Assembly: GCA_965223585.1 (NCBI GenBank)
Contig: CBDCWW010000015.1
Coordinates: 124,001-188,000, forward strand
Source of the DNA: CBDCVN01 sp965223585
Lineage (GTDB): Bacteria; Deinococcota; Deinococci; Deinococcales; Trueperaceae
Reading direction: 5' to 3'
Length of the DNA stretch: 64,000 nucleotides
Of this stretch, positions 34,886-45,485 are shown one piece after another; within the stretch, counting starts at the first letter, position 1; the number at the start of each line of letters is the position of its first letter. Made by a program: the position numbers and the translations under genes. The notes under the pieces were generated by a model. It was not told where the DNA came from and ran no database searches. It saw only the letters and a program-made list of their open reading frames with translations.

Positions 34886-37800
34886 CATTCTGTCCATTTG
34901 GTGCATTTGGTTTCTTGGGTAGAATTGTCATAAATAAAAATGCCGTCTGGGTTAGTGTCTGTTGCTTTATTTGTTGTTGTGTCGCAACGCTGACCATCGT
35001 AGGTTCCGTTTGGGTAATACTTACGTATAAAAATATCCTGATCACCCAAATTATTGCCTTCGAAATCACCATCAGTGTGGCCAGTAACATAAATGCCTGT
35101 AGGATTAGCAATAACATGAATTGTCTCGTCTTGGTTACTACTGCCAAACTGATCAGTCCATTGCACATTACCGTCACTATCGTATTTGCGAATGAAGGCA
35201 TCCTGACTACCCAAGTTATTACCTTTAAGGTTACCTTTAGTATTACCAACAATGTAAATGCCTGTAGAGTCTGAAGTTATGTGGGTTATTCTGTCACTTC
35301 CAGTGCCAAACTGCTTAGTCCACTTTACATTTCCACTAGAATCATATTTACGTATAAATGGGCTACTATTGCTCGAGCTACCAGCTCCAAGGTCACCAGC
35401 CAAGCCAGTAACATAAATTCCTGTGGAGTTTGCAATAATATTATCTGCAAAATCAATAACACTACTGCCAAACTGCTCAGTCCACTCTACATTACCATTA
35501 GCAGAGTTGTACTTACGTATATAAACATCTTGTCCACCAAAGTGGGCACCTGCAAGATCATCATCGGTTGTACCAAAGATATAAAGACTTTTGGACCAAA
35601 TAACTTGATCCTTTATATGCTCATTACTACCGTCAGTACCGAATTGATCTTTCCACACCTGATTTTTATCACTATCATACTTGACTATGTAGGCATCATA
35701 ATTACTGCCTATAGACGGGAAATCCTCAATTACACCAATCCTGCCGGCAATATATACACTTGTGGAGTCTGAAGTTACATGAGTTGCATCATCATCAACA
35801 CTAGTATTGCCTGTTTTATCAAAGAGGTCATGATTCCAAACCTCCTTAAGGGGATTAGAGTATTTGGCTATCTTAGTAGAATCACCAAAGGAACCCGAGG
35901 TATTTCCTCCTATAACATAAGCAACATATATACCTGTGGAGTTTGAAACAATATGATTTGCATCATCATTAAATATTCTCCCAAACTGCTTAGTACTCTC
36001 AACATTACCATCAAAATTGTATTGGCGAGCATAACCATCAGTACCACCAATGCTACCAATACCGCCGGAAACAACATTACCGTTAGTTTCACCAATAACA
36101 TAAATAGCTGTGGCATCTAAAATAACATGATTTATAGTATCAAATTCAAAGCTGCCAAACTGATCAGTCCACTCTTCAGCACCATCTGGGTTGTATTTGC
36201 GTATGTAGGCATCAGTGTTACCCAAAGGATCCTCAAGTGCACCTCTTCTAGTTGAGCCAACAATGTAGATACCCGTAAGGTTTGCAGCAGAGTGATTTGC
36301 AGAGTCGTCAAATCTAGTACCAAATTGGCGTGTCCCAAAAGGATGCTCTAACTTAAACTTTATTTCAACACTTTCACCAGCATTATCTCTAGCTCTTACC
36401 AATATCCCAATAGGATCAGCATTGATATCATTGCTAAATGTTCCTACTAAATCTCCTATACTTTCATTTAGGTTAAACCAAGAAGGTAAAGGAGTTCTTC
36501 CATCTTCTAAAGTAGCACTAAAACCTAAGTTATCGCCGTAAACCTTATCAGGGTCAGTAAAAAAGGCTGATGTTTCAAGAAATGCAAGTGTGTCAGGTTG
36601 TACGTAGTATACATAATCAGGGTCATTGGATGAGCTTTTATTTATATTCCTTGCCAAGCTACCCTCAGCAACAGCCTTATCCAAAGCATCCTGATCAACT
36701 ACTGGTGAATCATTAGTATTAGTGACTAACAAGGTAAAACTTAGCTCTTTTTCAGCTTTTCCATCACTAGCTTTTAGTACGACCCCATGCTGCCCCACAT
36801 CCTCATTCTTAGGTGTACCACTCAATTTAACTATGTTATTGCTAAAGCTAACATTAAGCCAGTCAGGCTTTTGTGAAGCACTTACTGAAAGTGCGTTAGG
36901 GAAATCATCTGGATCTTCTACCCTAATGTCTTGAGAGTATAGTGAATCTTCTGTAGCATTTATATTTGGTGAATCTATAAAACTAGGAGTTTGATTAATA
37001 TCACTTACAACAATAGCTACAACCTGTTCTGTAGTTGCCTTACCATCAAATGCCCTTAAGACAACTTGGTAAGTTCCTCGATTATCAACACTTGGCGTGC
37101 CTTCAAGAGCAGCAATACCATCACCCTGATCTGTAAAGGCTAACCAATTACTTTTGCCAGTAGGAGGTATTACCTCTGCTGTTATTGCTAGCTCAGTAGG
37201 TCCATCTTCATCTATTGCTGTTATAGTTGCTTTATATGCCTTGTCTTCTGGTGCATCTGCCAAGGGTAGTTGTGTAAACTCAGGTGCTTTGTTCACATCT
37301 CCTACAACAATAGTTATAGTTTGTTCTGTAATAGCTTTCCCATCATCTGCTTTTAAAATAACTTGATATGAACCCCTATCTCTCTCTGTTGGCGTCCCTT
37401 CTAGTGTTGCAGTATTGTCCTTATTATCTGTAAACTTCAACCACTCAGCACTCTTACCTTGCGGTGGATTTATAGTGGCAGAAATCTTTACAGGTTTATC
37501 AGGCCCATCCCCATCACTTACTTTAACTGTACCAACATAGAGTTTATCTTCTGGAGCATCTGCCAATGGTATTTCTATAAATGCTGGCGCAAAGTTGGCA
37601 TCGCTAACTACTAAGGTAAAGTTTTGTTTTGTTTCTACCTTGCTATCTGTTGCTACTAATACAATAAAGTGCGACCCCCTTTGTTCTTTAGTTACTTCAT
37701 CACCACTTTTAAGTACTGCTTTACCCTCACCATCATCCTGCAAACTAAGCCATGTGGGAATAACACATTTACTAACAGAATCATCATCTGGACAAATTTG

Positions 37801-38817
37801 TAGAGTGTCTTCAGGATCATCATCCTTTACCTGTATTTGGTATTGGTAGGGGTTATCCTCTAAGGCATTGGTATTAGGCAAGCTCTCAAAAATAGGTGGG
37901 CTATTAGGTTTAGTAACTTCTAACATAAATTCTTGTGTAGTAGATGCTGCAGGATTGTGGTCATCTTCTACTAGCAGTATTACTTCATGTTCACCTATAA
38001 CTTCTTCTCCAGCAGTGCCTTTCAAGATTCCCACACCTTTACCAAGATCCTCAAACTCGAGCCAATCAGGTTTTTTTACAGCTTTTATGACTAGCAAGTC
38101 ACCTACATTGTTATCTGTTGCTTGTACTATATATCTATACTCTGCACCAGAAACCACTTTTTCTTCAGGTACGCTAGTAATTTCAGGAGTAGAATTTTCA
38201 TTCTTCACTGTAATTTCAAAAGAGACCTCTTGCTCTAGAAAACCATCACTTAAACTAAGAACTATGATGTAATTACCCTCTTTAGTAAAGGTACCTATTA
38301 AGGTATTACATTCATCTATGCTAGGAAAACAGAGTAGTTCAGGAGGTATATTGAGACCTTTTATCGTAACCTTATCATCATCACTATCAAAAACTTCAAT
38401 AGCTTGTTGGTAAGTTGTGCCTAGCTGTACACTGCTGTTTCTGGTGAACAGCTCTGGTGGGGAGTTCTCTTTCACTATAAGTTCAAAGCTTTGATAACTT
38501 TCAGAACCACCATTTTCAGCCATTAAGGTAACTAGGTGTGTCCCAACTTGTTCTGCTGTACCAACTAACTTAGTGATACCACTTCCTTCAGACTCGAGAT
38601 TGAGCCAATCAGGCAAGCCTAAAGCTTTTACTGCTATCTGCTTACCAGTTTTAGGCACTATAGCTTTAACCTCATAGCTGTATTCTACATTTACTCTGGC
38701 ATCTCTAATCGGTGAAGATATGAATATAGGTAACACATTTCCTGCACAGCCATCAAGAATGAAAACTAGGAAAGTTAGATAAATCAATAGATTAATAAGC
38801 TTAGACTTTAGAGACAC
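34882..38817 (-). CDS. Large surface protein with Ig-like (cadherin-type) and SBBP propeller repeats
   Basis: The 1311-residue protein starts with a signal sequence and a Cys (FILDGC) that may be lipidated. Residues about 30-790 contain seven or so putative Ig/dystroglycan-type cadherin-like repeats, each with a pattern like PDWLNxxxxGxxxLxGTPxxxDxGxHxVxLxAxDG. Residues about 810-1260 hold SBBP-type beta-propeller repeats (DAYIRKYNPDGAEEWTDQFG and variants, each ending IYVxGxTxG). Such proteins are calcium-binding adhesins or surface-layer components. The start is GTG with AAGGAG 7 bases upstream. The stop codon lies in a palindromic repeat. Confidence 0.88.
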   Translation of the reverse strand: MSLKSKLINLLIYLTFLVFILDGCAGNVLPIFISSPIRDARVNVEYSYEVKAIVPKTGKQIAVKALGLPDWLNLESEGSGITKLVGTAEQVGTHLVTLMAENGGSESYQSFELIVKENSPPELFTRNSSVQLGTTYQQAIEVFDSDDDKVTIKGLNIPPELLCFPSIDECNTLIGTFTKEGNYIIVLSLSDGFLEQEVSFEITVKNENSTPEITSVPEEKVVSGAEYRYIVQATDNNVGDLLVIKAVKKPDWLEFEDLGKGVGILKGTAGEEVIGEHEVILLVEDDHNPAASTTQEFMLEVTKPNSPPIFESLPNTNALEDNPYQYQIQVKDDDPEDTLQICPDDDSVSKCVIPTWLSLQDDGEGKAVLKSGDEVTKEQRGSHFIVLVATDSKVETKQNFTLVVSDANFAPAFIEIPLADAPEDKLYVGTVKVSDGDGPDKPVKISATINPPQGKSAEWLKFTDNKDNTATLEGTPTERDRGSYQVILKADDGKAITEQTITIVVGDVNKAPEFTQLPLADAPEDKAYKATITAIDEDGPTELAITAEVIPPTGKSNWLAFTDQGDGIAALEGTPSVDNRGTYQVVLRAFDGKATTEQVVAIVVSDINQTPSFIDSPNINATEDSLYSQDIRVEDPDDFPNALSVSASQKPDWLNVSFSNNIVKLSGTPKNEDVGQHGVVLKASDGKAEKELSFTLLVTNTNDSPVVDQDALDKAVAEGSLARNINKSSSNDPDYVYYVQPDTLAFLETSAFFTDPDKVYGDNLGFSATLEDGRTPLPSWFNLNESIGDLVGTFSNDINADPIGILVRARDNAGESVEIKFKLEHPFGTRQFGTRFDDSANHSAANLTGIYIVGSTRRGALEDPLGNTDAYIRKYNPDGAEEWTDQFGSFEFDTINHVILDATAIYVIGETNGNVVSGGIGSIGGTDGYARQYNFDGNVESTKQFGRIFNDDANHIVSNSTGIYVAYVIGGNTSGSFGDSTKIAKYSNPLKEVWNHDLFDKTGNTSVDDDATHVTSDSTSVYIAGRIGVIEDFPSIGSNYDAYIVKYDSDKNQVWKDQFGTDGSNEHIKDQVIWSKSLYIFGTTDDDLAGAHFGGQDVYIRKYNSANGNVEWTEQFGSSVIDFADNIIANSTGIYVTGLAGDLGAGSSSNSSPFIRKYDSSGNVKWTKQFGTGSDRITHITSDSTGIYIVGNTKGNLKGNNLGSQDAFIRKYDSDGNVQWTDQFGSSNQDETIHVIANPTGIYVTGHTDGDFEGNNLGDQDIFIRKYYPNGTYDGQRCDTTTNKATDTNPDGIFIYDNSTQETKCTKWTEW

Positions 38818-38927
38818 TTTATTTCTCCTTATTATCTCTCAGATTCATAATGGATTCCTAGGAAGTTACTTTGACTAAACAACAACCAGCTAGGGAATTG
38901 TCTAATTTGTCTAGTAGTCAAAAAAAT

Positions 38928-40397
38928 TTATTTCAAAATAAGATCAACAGTAAACTCTTTGCTTTCATCAATAAATTCATCTCGCCTTGCTAAAAGTGTG
39001 CCATTGCTATTTGCTCCTATAATGGTGTACTTAGGAAATACCTGAGCATTCAAAGCAGGTAAAAACAACTCATATTTACCATTACTATCAGTAAGTCCTA
39101 TGCTGAAATCTAAGACAATTTCACTATTAAGAGAACCTATAACTGTTGCACCTGCAATAGGATCTCCACTAGAGTCAGTGACTGTGCCTGTAATTAGAGC
39201 CATACCTTTTATTAATTCACTGTCTTGATTAAAGCTAAAATCTTGCTCGATGTTTTGATTCTGCACAGTTTTAAAAGGTTCTTGGGAGTCTAAAGCAGCA
39301 TTAATATCAAAGAAAGGTGTAAGGGGAAATGGTGCTCTATTATCAACTATGTAGGCTTCATCCATTATAGCAATAGCTAGTTTTTCTGCAGGAGCCAGCT
39401 TCATTATGGACATGTCCATAACACCATTACCATCCATACCTGCAGCTCCTGCAGCTGTAAGATCTTCTTGCTTAATACCTTGATCTTTATCAAGAGCTAT
39501 GGATAATCCATAGTCATAAAGAAATTTCTCATCTTCATTAGGTGGCATCTGCCAAGTAAAGTTTGCTAGTAGGTGTGGGTTAACATTATCATCCCCACAG
39601 TTCTCTACAAAATTTGGTACGTTGTCCCCATCTGTGTCAGCTTCAAAGGCATTGTTATCTATAGGAGTAATTGTTGCAGCCTCTACGTTATCAGGGTTGC
39701 CAGTTTCAGGATTAAATCCTAGATCTCCTAAATCTACAACCTTGTTATTATCTTGCTGTGTACTGAGTTTGGCTTGCTCGAGGCTATTAGAATCTACAAC
39801 TAGAAGCTGGTTGTCGTTTTCCCCTTCAATCTCATTCAGATTTGTAGGGTCAATTTCTAAGGGTTGCTTGCAAATAAGTTTACCATTAACTTCCTCAGCA
39901 AAAACCAAGGCAAGGTCTTGATCCTTTATATCCTCTTCTTGAAGTTCTAATCTAAAACTACCATTTGTAGGGTCAACATCTGTTTTAGCAATTACATTTC
40001 CTTGGCTATCAACAGCTAAAACTTTGTTATTCTGATTACTAAATAAAGAGCCTTGACCATTAGCAACAGCGATTACTTTAGAAAGCACTAGCGCATTCAT
40101 ACCACGAATGGGTGGTTCTAAATTTTGTTGGCTTATACCTTGACTTTCAAGCTGGGAGATAGCAATTTTGTTAATTTCCTCAACACTTAGGTCTTTTAAT
40201 GCTGCAAATAAAGAGGGGGTAACTTGTGGATCTAATTTGGTGAGCTGTAAAGTATTCAAATCAATCTTAGGGGAATTTATAGTTCCTTCTACAGGAGGAA
40301 TAGGTTGTGCATTACAATCAGTACAACTACCTCCACCATTACAAGCGATAAGAAATACTATAAAAATACTTGCTAGGGCTAACTTTTGAATTCTCAT
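38928..40397 (-). CDS. Lipoprotein with C-terminal carboxypeptidase-regulatory-like domain
   Basis: I start at the ATG at 40397 (MRIQKLALASIFIVFLIAC), which makes a clean lipoprotein signal; eight more residues are possible upstream. The mature protein has a polar N-terminal half. Around residues 250-280 is a DTDGDNVPNFVENCGDD motif that looks calcium-binding (thrombospondin type 3-like). The end (about 395-485) shows ALITGTVTDSSGDPIAGATV...TDSNGKYELFLP, a carboxypeptidase-regulatory (transthyretin-like) beta-sandwich. The role is probably extracellular binding. It is co-oriented with the adhesin gene, 110 bases upstream of it. Confidence 0.75.
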   Translation of the reverse strand: MRIQKLALASIFIVFLIACNGGGSCTDCNAQPIPPVEGTINSPKIDLNTLQLTKLDPQVTPSLFAALKDLSVEEINKIAISQLESQGISQQNLEPPIRGMNALVLSKVIAVANGQGSLFSNQNNKVLAVDSQGNVIAKTDVDPTNGSFRLELQEEDIKDQDLALVFAEEVNGKLICKQPLEIDPTNLNEIEGENDNQLLVVDSNSLEQAKLSTQQDNNKVVDLGDLGFNPETGNPDNVEAATITPIDNNAFEADTDGDNVPNFVENCGDDNVNPHLLANFTWQMPPNEDEKFLYDYGLSIALDKDQGIKQEDLTAAGAAGMDGNGVMDMSIMKLAPAEKLAIAIMDEAYIVDNRAPFPLTPFFDINAALDSQEPFKTVQNQNIEQDFSFNQDSELIKGMALITGTVTDSSGDPIAGATVIGSLNSEIVLDFSIGLTDSNGKYELFLPALNAQVFPKYTIIGANSNGTLLARRDEFIDESKEFTVDLILK

Positions 40398-40467
40398 TTT
40401 TATACCTTTTAATTTGTGCACGTTTCCAGCTTGTAGCTCATAGAAACAGCAATTCTAGCTGTTTGAA

Positions 40468-43400
40468 TTATAGCAGAAAATAATTAATTATCCTACTTAA
40501 GTCCATAGATTGACCTTTGGCCCAAGCAATTTCAAAATTTTCTGTAGACAAGTTTGCCTGAATTGTGTCTAAGGTTTCCTGAAGCCTTTGGCGCTCTGTT
40601 ACTTCTATGGGTGCGTTGCTAGGTCTAAGTTGAGCTATAGCCCCTTTAATTATTCCAGCCGGTTCCCACTTTCCTTCGTTTGTGCTGAGGACAACACACT
40701 CTTCTAATACATCATATATAGCAGCAGAGCCAAGTTTTTGGAAGATTAAAATACTTTCCCTAAGATGATTTCTAGCTTCTTCAAAATTGCCTTGGCTTAT
40801 ATAAACAGCTCCAAGATAGTAGTTGGTCAAAGCGAGACTGTGTTCATCTATGCCTTCTAATAGTGTCTTAGCTTCGTTCAAGGTACTTTCAGCAAGTTCA
40901 TTATTGGATTGTAAACGATCTACGTCTCCTAGACACAACTTACCTATAGCTAGCTTATGAACATTATTTTCCTCATTTGCAAGGTCAACGTATTTTGCAT
41001 ATACTTCTTTTGCTTTGTTAAGTTCACCTTGTCGTTTGTGGTTATGGCCTAAAAGTAGAAGTGTTTGACCCATCACTTTAGTATTTTCTAGACTAGAAGC
41101 TACCTGAAGGCTTTCCTCAAGCAGAGGTAAGGCAGCTTTATAATCTTCCTGTGCAGAATGCACTTCTCCTAAGCGACTAAGTGCATTAGCTATCATTTTT
41201 TTGTCATCAAAACTACGAAAAATACTTAGGCTTTTGATAAAACAATTATAAGCATCTTGCAGATAATTTAATCCTACAGCAAGATGGCCTGCTCCATACC
41301 AAGCAGGGCCACGAAACTTACTTTCATTGTTTACCTCTGGCAATGCTAATAAGCCTTTGAACCATTCATAACCTTCTTGTAAATAACCCTTTGCAGACCA
41401 AAAGCTTGTTAATGCTATTGCCAGTCCTAATCCCTTGGTAGTATGTTTATCATCTAAACTCCACTGTAAAGCAGCACGAAAGTTGTCTAGCTCGAGCTCT
41501 AATCGTTTCATTTCTTCTTTATTTAACTTGTTAACTCCTTCAGCTAAGCCCAAAAAATACTGAGTATGTGACCTTTGAAGCTCGAGCCACTCCTCAAAAC
41601 TTTCCTGTAATTTTTCCTTAGCTAGTTGGTAAATAAGTACATGACGATCATATCGACCGCTATCTAAAACTCTTAAAAGTGATTTGTCTACGAGTTCTGC
41701 TAGCTTGTAGGAAGAGGCATTAACTACTGTTTCAGCAGCTTCTAGCTCAAAGCCACCATGAAATACTGAAAGTTGCCGCATAATGCGTTGCCCTTCTTTA
41801 GAAAGCAATTCCCAAGAATATTCAAATACAGCCCTTACATTACTGTGCCTTCCAGAAGCACTGTGTGAACGGTTCTTTAGGAAATCAAAAATGTTTTGCT
41901 CAATTTGCTCAGCAATCTTTGCAAGTGGCATTTGTTTAACCCATGCTGCAGCTAACTCTATACCTAAAGGCCATCCCTCAATTAATTGACAAATGTGTAA
42001 TATAGCAGCCTTTTCTTCAAGACTAGGAGTAAAGTTGCGCCTAACTTTCTTGACCAAGGTCAAGAACAGATTTGTAGCCCCATAAAGCTCAAAGTCATCA
42101 CTTATATCTTTAGGTAAAGCCAAACCTGAAACTTCAAGAGTAGTTTCTTCACCTAAATTGAGCACTTCTCTAGAAGTTATCAATAGTTTAAGGTTAGGGC
42201 ACTGTTCTATAAGTTTAGTAATGTCGAGAGTGGCTTGTGCTATAAGATGCTCGAGGTTATCCAACACCAAAAGCATTTGCTTCTCACCTATATAGGCTAT
42301 GATTTCCTCCCAAAGCTCTAAATTACCACTTAAAGATGCTCCTAGTGCCTGAGCTATGCTACTAGGTATGTGTGTAGCTGTAGTAAGTGCCTCAAGGGCT
42401 ATAAAGAAAACCCCATCAGGGAAGCTATTTTTATCTAGCTGAACTTTAGCAGCATGCAAAGCTAGTTGAGTTTTGCCAATACCCCCTTGACCAACTAAGG
42501 TAACTAAGGGACAATCAAAGTCAGCTAAGTCTGTGCTAATGGTTTGCAAATAACCCTCGCGTCCTAGTAGTTTCTTTAAACGTTTAGGCAAGTTATTAGC
42601 TATAGTTGCAGAAGTTGCTTGCGTGTAAGTAACAGATCCTTCTAGCTTTGTTGGGGGTGATATTGGTAAGGTTTTAGAAGAAGTACTTGCCTCCAAAGCT
42701 TCCCAAGTTTGTAATAGTACGGTACTAGGCATCATTTGAGCAATACGTATATTCTTGCTTGCAAAAGCAGTAGCAACCATACCTACTACACCTTGAAGCT
42801 CTAAATCATAAACAGGTGCTCCACTAAAGCCACCCTTGATGAAATAACTGGCATTGTGGTTACCTTCCATTTGTATCCAGCCATTAGTTTGCCGCTCAAA
42901 AAGCCTACCATCAACCCAAATCCCCTCAGGAACGCCACTAGGAAAGCCGAATGTTTGAAATTGATGATTATACAAATTGCTTTGTGCTAGAAGCTTTACA
43001 GGTTTGCTTCTAGTTACAGGTGTTTCTAGCTCGAGCCCAGCAATATCATAAGCCCCTCTAATATCATTTTCTTGTAGAGTTTTCTTATTGCTATCAAGCC
43101 AAAATACTACTCTACCTTTAAGCTCTCCACAGTTTCCCTCAATAAAGGGGAGGTCAAGATTTACAATCTCAGTAGGTTTTTCTTTTGAATTAAAATCCTT
43201 TTCCAAAGCGGCATTGACTACATGTGCACAGGTGAGTACATATCTATCTGATACTAGAAAGCCTGTGCCAACGATGTCAGAGTCACCTTTCCTTAAGCGA
43301 GCAATTGCTAGAGAAAGAGGATGGAAGGAATCCAACTCCTTAAAAGATGCTTTGTTATTCTCTTCGCTACTGACAACTGAGCTAGTTTGATTTCCTTTAA

Positions 43401-44496
43401 AATCAATGTTGTTTGGTGCTGCTGTATTATCTAGAACTTTAGGGGTTTTCTGCTGAGATTTTTCTAGTACCTCAACTTGCACATTTTTAGGTTGCTCGAC
43501 TAGGTCTATAGTTTCTTTTTTAAGCTCGAGCACCAAATCAGCTTTTGCTAGGCTTTCTGGACTATTACTATCTTTTTGGCTGACTTCATTTATATCTGCT
43601 AGGACTTCTTGAAAAGAACCATAACGTTCATGCCTTGACTTTGCTAACGCTTTCGTTAGTATTCCTTGCAAGAGCTGAACAGTTGTACTATCAGAAAGGT
43701 ATTTATCTAAATGATCTAACTCTTTGTTTAAAATAGCAGGTATGATTTCTATACCTTTGGTTTCACCAAAGGGCAAATGTCCAGTAAGCATTTCAAAAAA
43801 CACCACTCCCCAAGACCAGATATCTGTTTTAGCATCTAGAGGTTCACTTCTTAACTGTTCAGGTGAAATGTAACTAGGTGTGCCCATAAATCCTGCTGTT
43901 TGAGTAATATCGTTACCTATAACCTTAGCAAGGCCAAAATCAAGTATTTTAATGTTATCTTCAGTAGTAATAAAAATGTTGGCTGGTTTTATATCCCTAT
44001 GAATTATGCCTGCTTTGTGTGCAAATTCTAGGCCATTGGCTATCTGAACAGCATAAGTTACTGCTTTTTTTATCTTTAAAGGGTTATCTTTCAATCTTTC
44101 TTGTAAGGTTTGGCCTCTATAAAAGGCCATAATGATGTAAAGCTGGTCTTTATCATCTTTTTCTATGTGATAGAGAGTGCCAATGTTAGGATGATCAAGC
44201 CGTGAGGCAGCTTCAGCTTCTTTTAGGAAACGCTTGTTTGCATCTTCTCGAGCTAGCATATTATCGTGCAAAACCTTAATAGCTACTTCCCTATTAAGAT
44301 AGGCATCTTCTGCAAGGTAAACTACCCCCATTCCTCCAGCACCTAGCTCACTTTTGATTTTATAGTTGCCTATAGTTTGACCTATCACGACTATTAATTC
44401 TAGGGCATAACATAGCATAGAATCAATTTGGGGCGCATGGAGTGGGCCGTTATTGTTTCTCCCAACTGCAAAAGTTGTTAATGACATGACCAACAT
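40468..44496 (-). CDS. Ser/Thr kinase - trypsin - NB-ARC STAND ATPase - TPR protein
   Basis: This 1342-residue protein joins four modules. The Hanks-type kinase (about 40-310) has GAGGMGVVYLAE, HRDIKPANIF, DFGLAKV and GTPSYISPEQL. A trypsin-like domain (about 390-600) has His in LTCAHVV, Asp in YDIAGLEL and Ser in GGFSGAPVYD. An NB-ARC STAND ATPase (about 640-960) has P-loop VGQGGIGKTQ, LLVLDNLEHL, LITSRE and a GLPL-like WPLGIEL. TPRs (about 1000-1320) follow. STAND proteins sense a signal through their repeats and oligomerise; kinase and protease modules are plausible outputs. It overlaps the upstream gene by TAATG. The kinase homology begins near a GTG at about 44388, so the first 36 residues are uncertain. 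Confidence 0.9.
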   Translation of the reverse strand: MLVMSLTTFAVGRNNNGPLHAPQIDSMLCYALELIVVIGQTIGNYKIKSELGAGGMGVVYLAEDAYLNREVAIKVLHDNMLAREDANKRFLKEAEAASRLDHPNIGTLYHIEKDDKDQLYIIMAFYRGQTLQERLKDNPLKIKKAVTYAVQIANGLEFAHKAGIIHRDIKPANIFITTEDNIKILDFGLAKVIGNDITQTAGFMGTPSYISPEQLRSEPLDAKTDIWSWGVVFFEMLTGHLPFGETKGIEIIPAILNKELDHLDKYLSDSTTVQLLQGILTKALAKSRHERYGSFQEVLADINEVSQKDSNSPESLAKADLVLELKKETIDLVEQPKNVQVEVLEKSQQKTPKVLDNTAAPNNIDFKGNQTSSVVSSEENNKASFKELDSFHPLSLAIARLRKGDSDIVGTGFLVSDRYVLTCAHVVNAALEKDFNSKEKPTEIVNLDLPFIEGNCGELKGRVVFWLDSNKKTLQENDIRGAYDIAGLELETPVTRSKPVKLLAQSNLYNHQFQTFGFPSGVPEGIWVDGRLFERQTNGWIQMEGNHNASYFIKGGFSGAPVYDLELQGVVGMVATAFASKNIRIAQMMPSTVLLQTWEALEASTSSKTLPISPPTKLEGSVTYTQATSATIANNLPKRLKKLLGREGYLQTISTDLADFDCPLVTLVGQGGIGKTQLALHAAKVQLDKNSFPDGVFFIALEALTTATHIPSSIAQALGASLSGNLELWEEIIAYIGEKQMLLVLDNLEHLIAQATLDITKLIEQCPNLKLLITSREVLNLGEETTLEVSGLALPKDISDDFELYGATNLFLTLVKKVRRNFTPSLEEKAAILHICQLIEGWPLGIELAAAWVKQMPLAKIAEQIEQNIFDFLKNRSHSASGRHSNVRAVFEYSWELLSKEGQRIMRQLSVFHGGFELEAAETVVNASSYKLAELVDKSLLRVLDSGRYDRHVLIYQLAKEKLQESFEEWLELQRSHTQYFLGLAEGVNKLNKEEMKRLELELDNFRAALQWSLDDKHTTKGLGLAIALTSFWSAKGYLQEGYEWFKGLLALPEVNNESKFRGPAWYGAGHLAVGLNYLQDAYNCFIKSLSIFRSFDDKKMIANALSRLGEVHSAQEDYKAALPLLEESLQVASSLENTKVMGQTLLLLGHNHKRQGELNKAKEVYAKYVDLANEENNVHKLAIGKLCLGDVDRLQSNNELAESTLNEAKTLLEGIDEHSLALTNYYLGAVYISQGNFEEARNHLRESILIFQKLGSAAIYDVLEECVVLSTNEGKWEPAGIIKGAIAQLRPSNAPIEVTERQRLQETLDTIQANLSTENFEIAWAKGQSMDLSRIINYFLL

Positions 44497-45485
44497 TAGT
44501 ATTCGGGAATGATAGCTACTAAGACAAGGTTAAACCAGAATGCTTCCCAATCCACCTCTCTTTCTCGAGTCTGCTTTAACCAAGAATCAGGTTGCCTAAG
44601 CTTTAGACTTACCTGATTCTTCTCTATTTCCAAAGTAAGTGAATCACCTATAAACTCCCAAATCGTATTATCTTTGCCTACAAGCCGAACAGTCCAATTA
44701 TCTTGTTTTAATGAGGCTAGTAACTCTTCTGCTTTTTTATCAGGTAAAAGTTCAAAAACTAGATTTAAGATGTTTCTATCATCCTCATCTTCTAAAATTT
44801 CTACTAGATCAGACTCAAAGACGACAAAGTGAACAGAATTAGGCTCTGTAAATATTTTTATATCAGGATTAACTTCTCCCACAGCAACATGGGTAAAGCC
44901 ATAGCTTGCTTCTGGTAAATTAAATTCTAAAGGGTTAACTTTGCTTAAGAACTCTGGCTGAGCTACGTAGGTGTTTTGAGAATTATAAGACTTAGCTGGA
45001 GGTTTATTAGTTTCTTCTAGAACTTCATCACAAAAAGCCTGTATCTCAGGATTTAGCAATTCTACAGTTCCAAGCAACACTTTCTCCCGTTCATAGGTTG
45101 TTTGATAAGTTTCATAACGATGTGTAAATGCTGTCTGAGTGCTTATGTTATTTGCAAGCCCAGCAATCTTGGCTGCACAAACATAAAGAAGCCCATCAAA
45201 AGGATCGGCAATAAGCATAAGGTTTTGAGTAGGTTGTGCTGCCTCTAAAGCATTATTATATTCTCCCTGACTAAAGGCTAAGAGCATATCTGTTGCTTGC
45301 TTTAGCAAGTACAGACTAACCTTTTCTATTTGCTCAGCTTCTTCATCGCTTTTGGGCAAATTAGCATAGGCAACAGAGTTTTGGAATTTGTTCAGGACTC
45401 CTACATCCTTTTCATCCAGAGCTCCATTATTAATGACTCTTTCTAACAAGGATTTTAAACGGTCAAAATCACTCTCAAAGTACAT
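44496..45485 (-). CDS. Unknown partner protein in kinase-STAND operon (second gene)
   Basis: The 329-residue protein has an alpha-helical N-terminal half (about 1-165). The C-terminal half (about 200-329) is beta-rich, with the segments SYGFTHVAVGEVNPDIKIF, WTVRLVGKDNTIWEFIGDSL and a Trp-rich end. No catalytic motif, signal peptide or membrane helix is visible. The family is not recognised. Its ATG directly follows the stop of the upstream gene, and its TAA overlaps the next ATG (TAATG). Production is therefore tied to the STAND kinase, which suggests a complex or a signal-recognition partner. Confidence 0.65.
   Translation of the reverse strand: MYFESDFDRLKSLLERVINNGALDEKDVGVLNKFQNSVAYANLPKSDEEAEQIEKVSLYLLKQATDMLLAFSQGEYNNALEAAQPTQNLMLIADPFDGLLYVCAAKIAGLANNISTQTAFTHRYETYQTTYEREKVLLGTVELLNPEIQAFCDEVLEETNKPPAKSYNSQNTYVAQPEFLSKVNPLEFNLPEASYGFTHVAVGEVNPDIKIFTEPNSVHFVVFESDLVEILEDEDDRNILNLVFELLPDKKAEELLASLKQDNWTVRLVGKDNTIWEFIGDSLTLEIEKNQVSLKLRQPDSWLKQTREREVDWEAFWFNLVLVAIIPEY

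Noticed and set aside
34837..38272. Several plus-strand frames of 65-163 residues
   Set aside because: They are antisense shadows of the long Ig-like/propeller gene.
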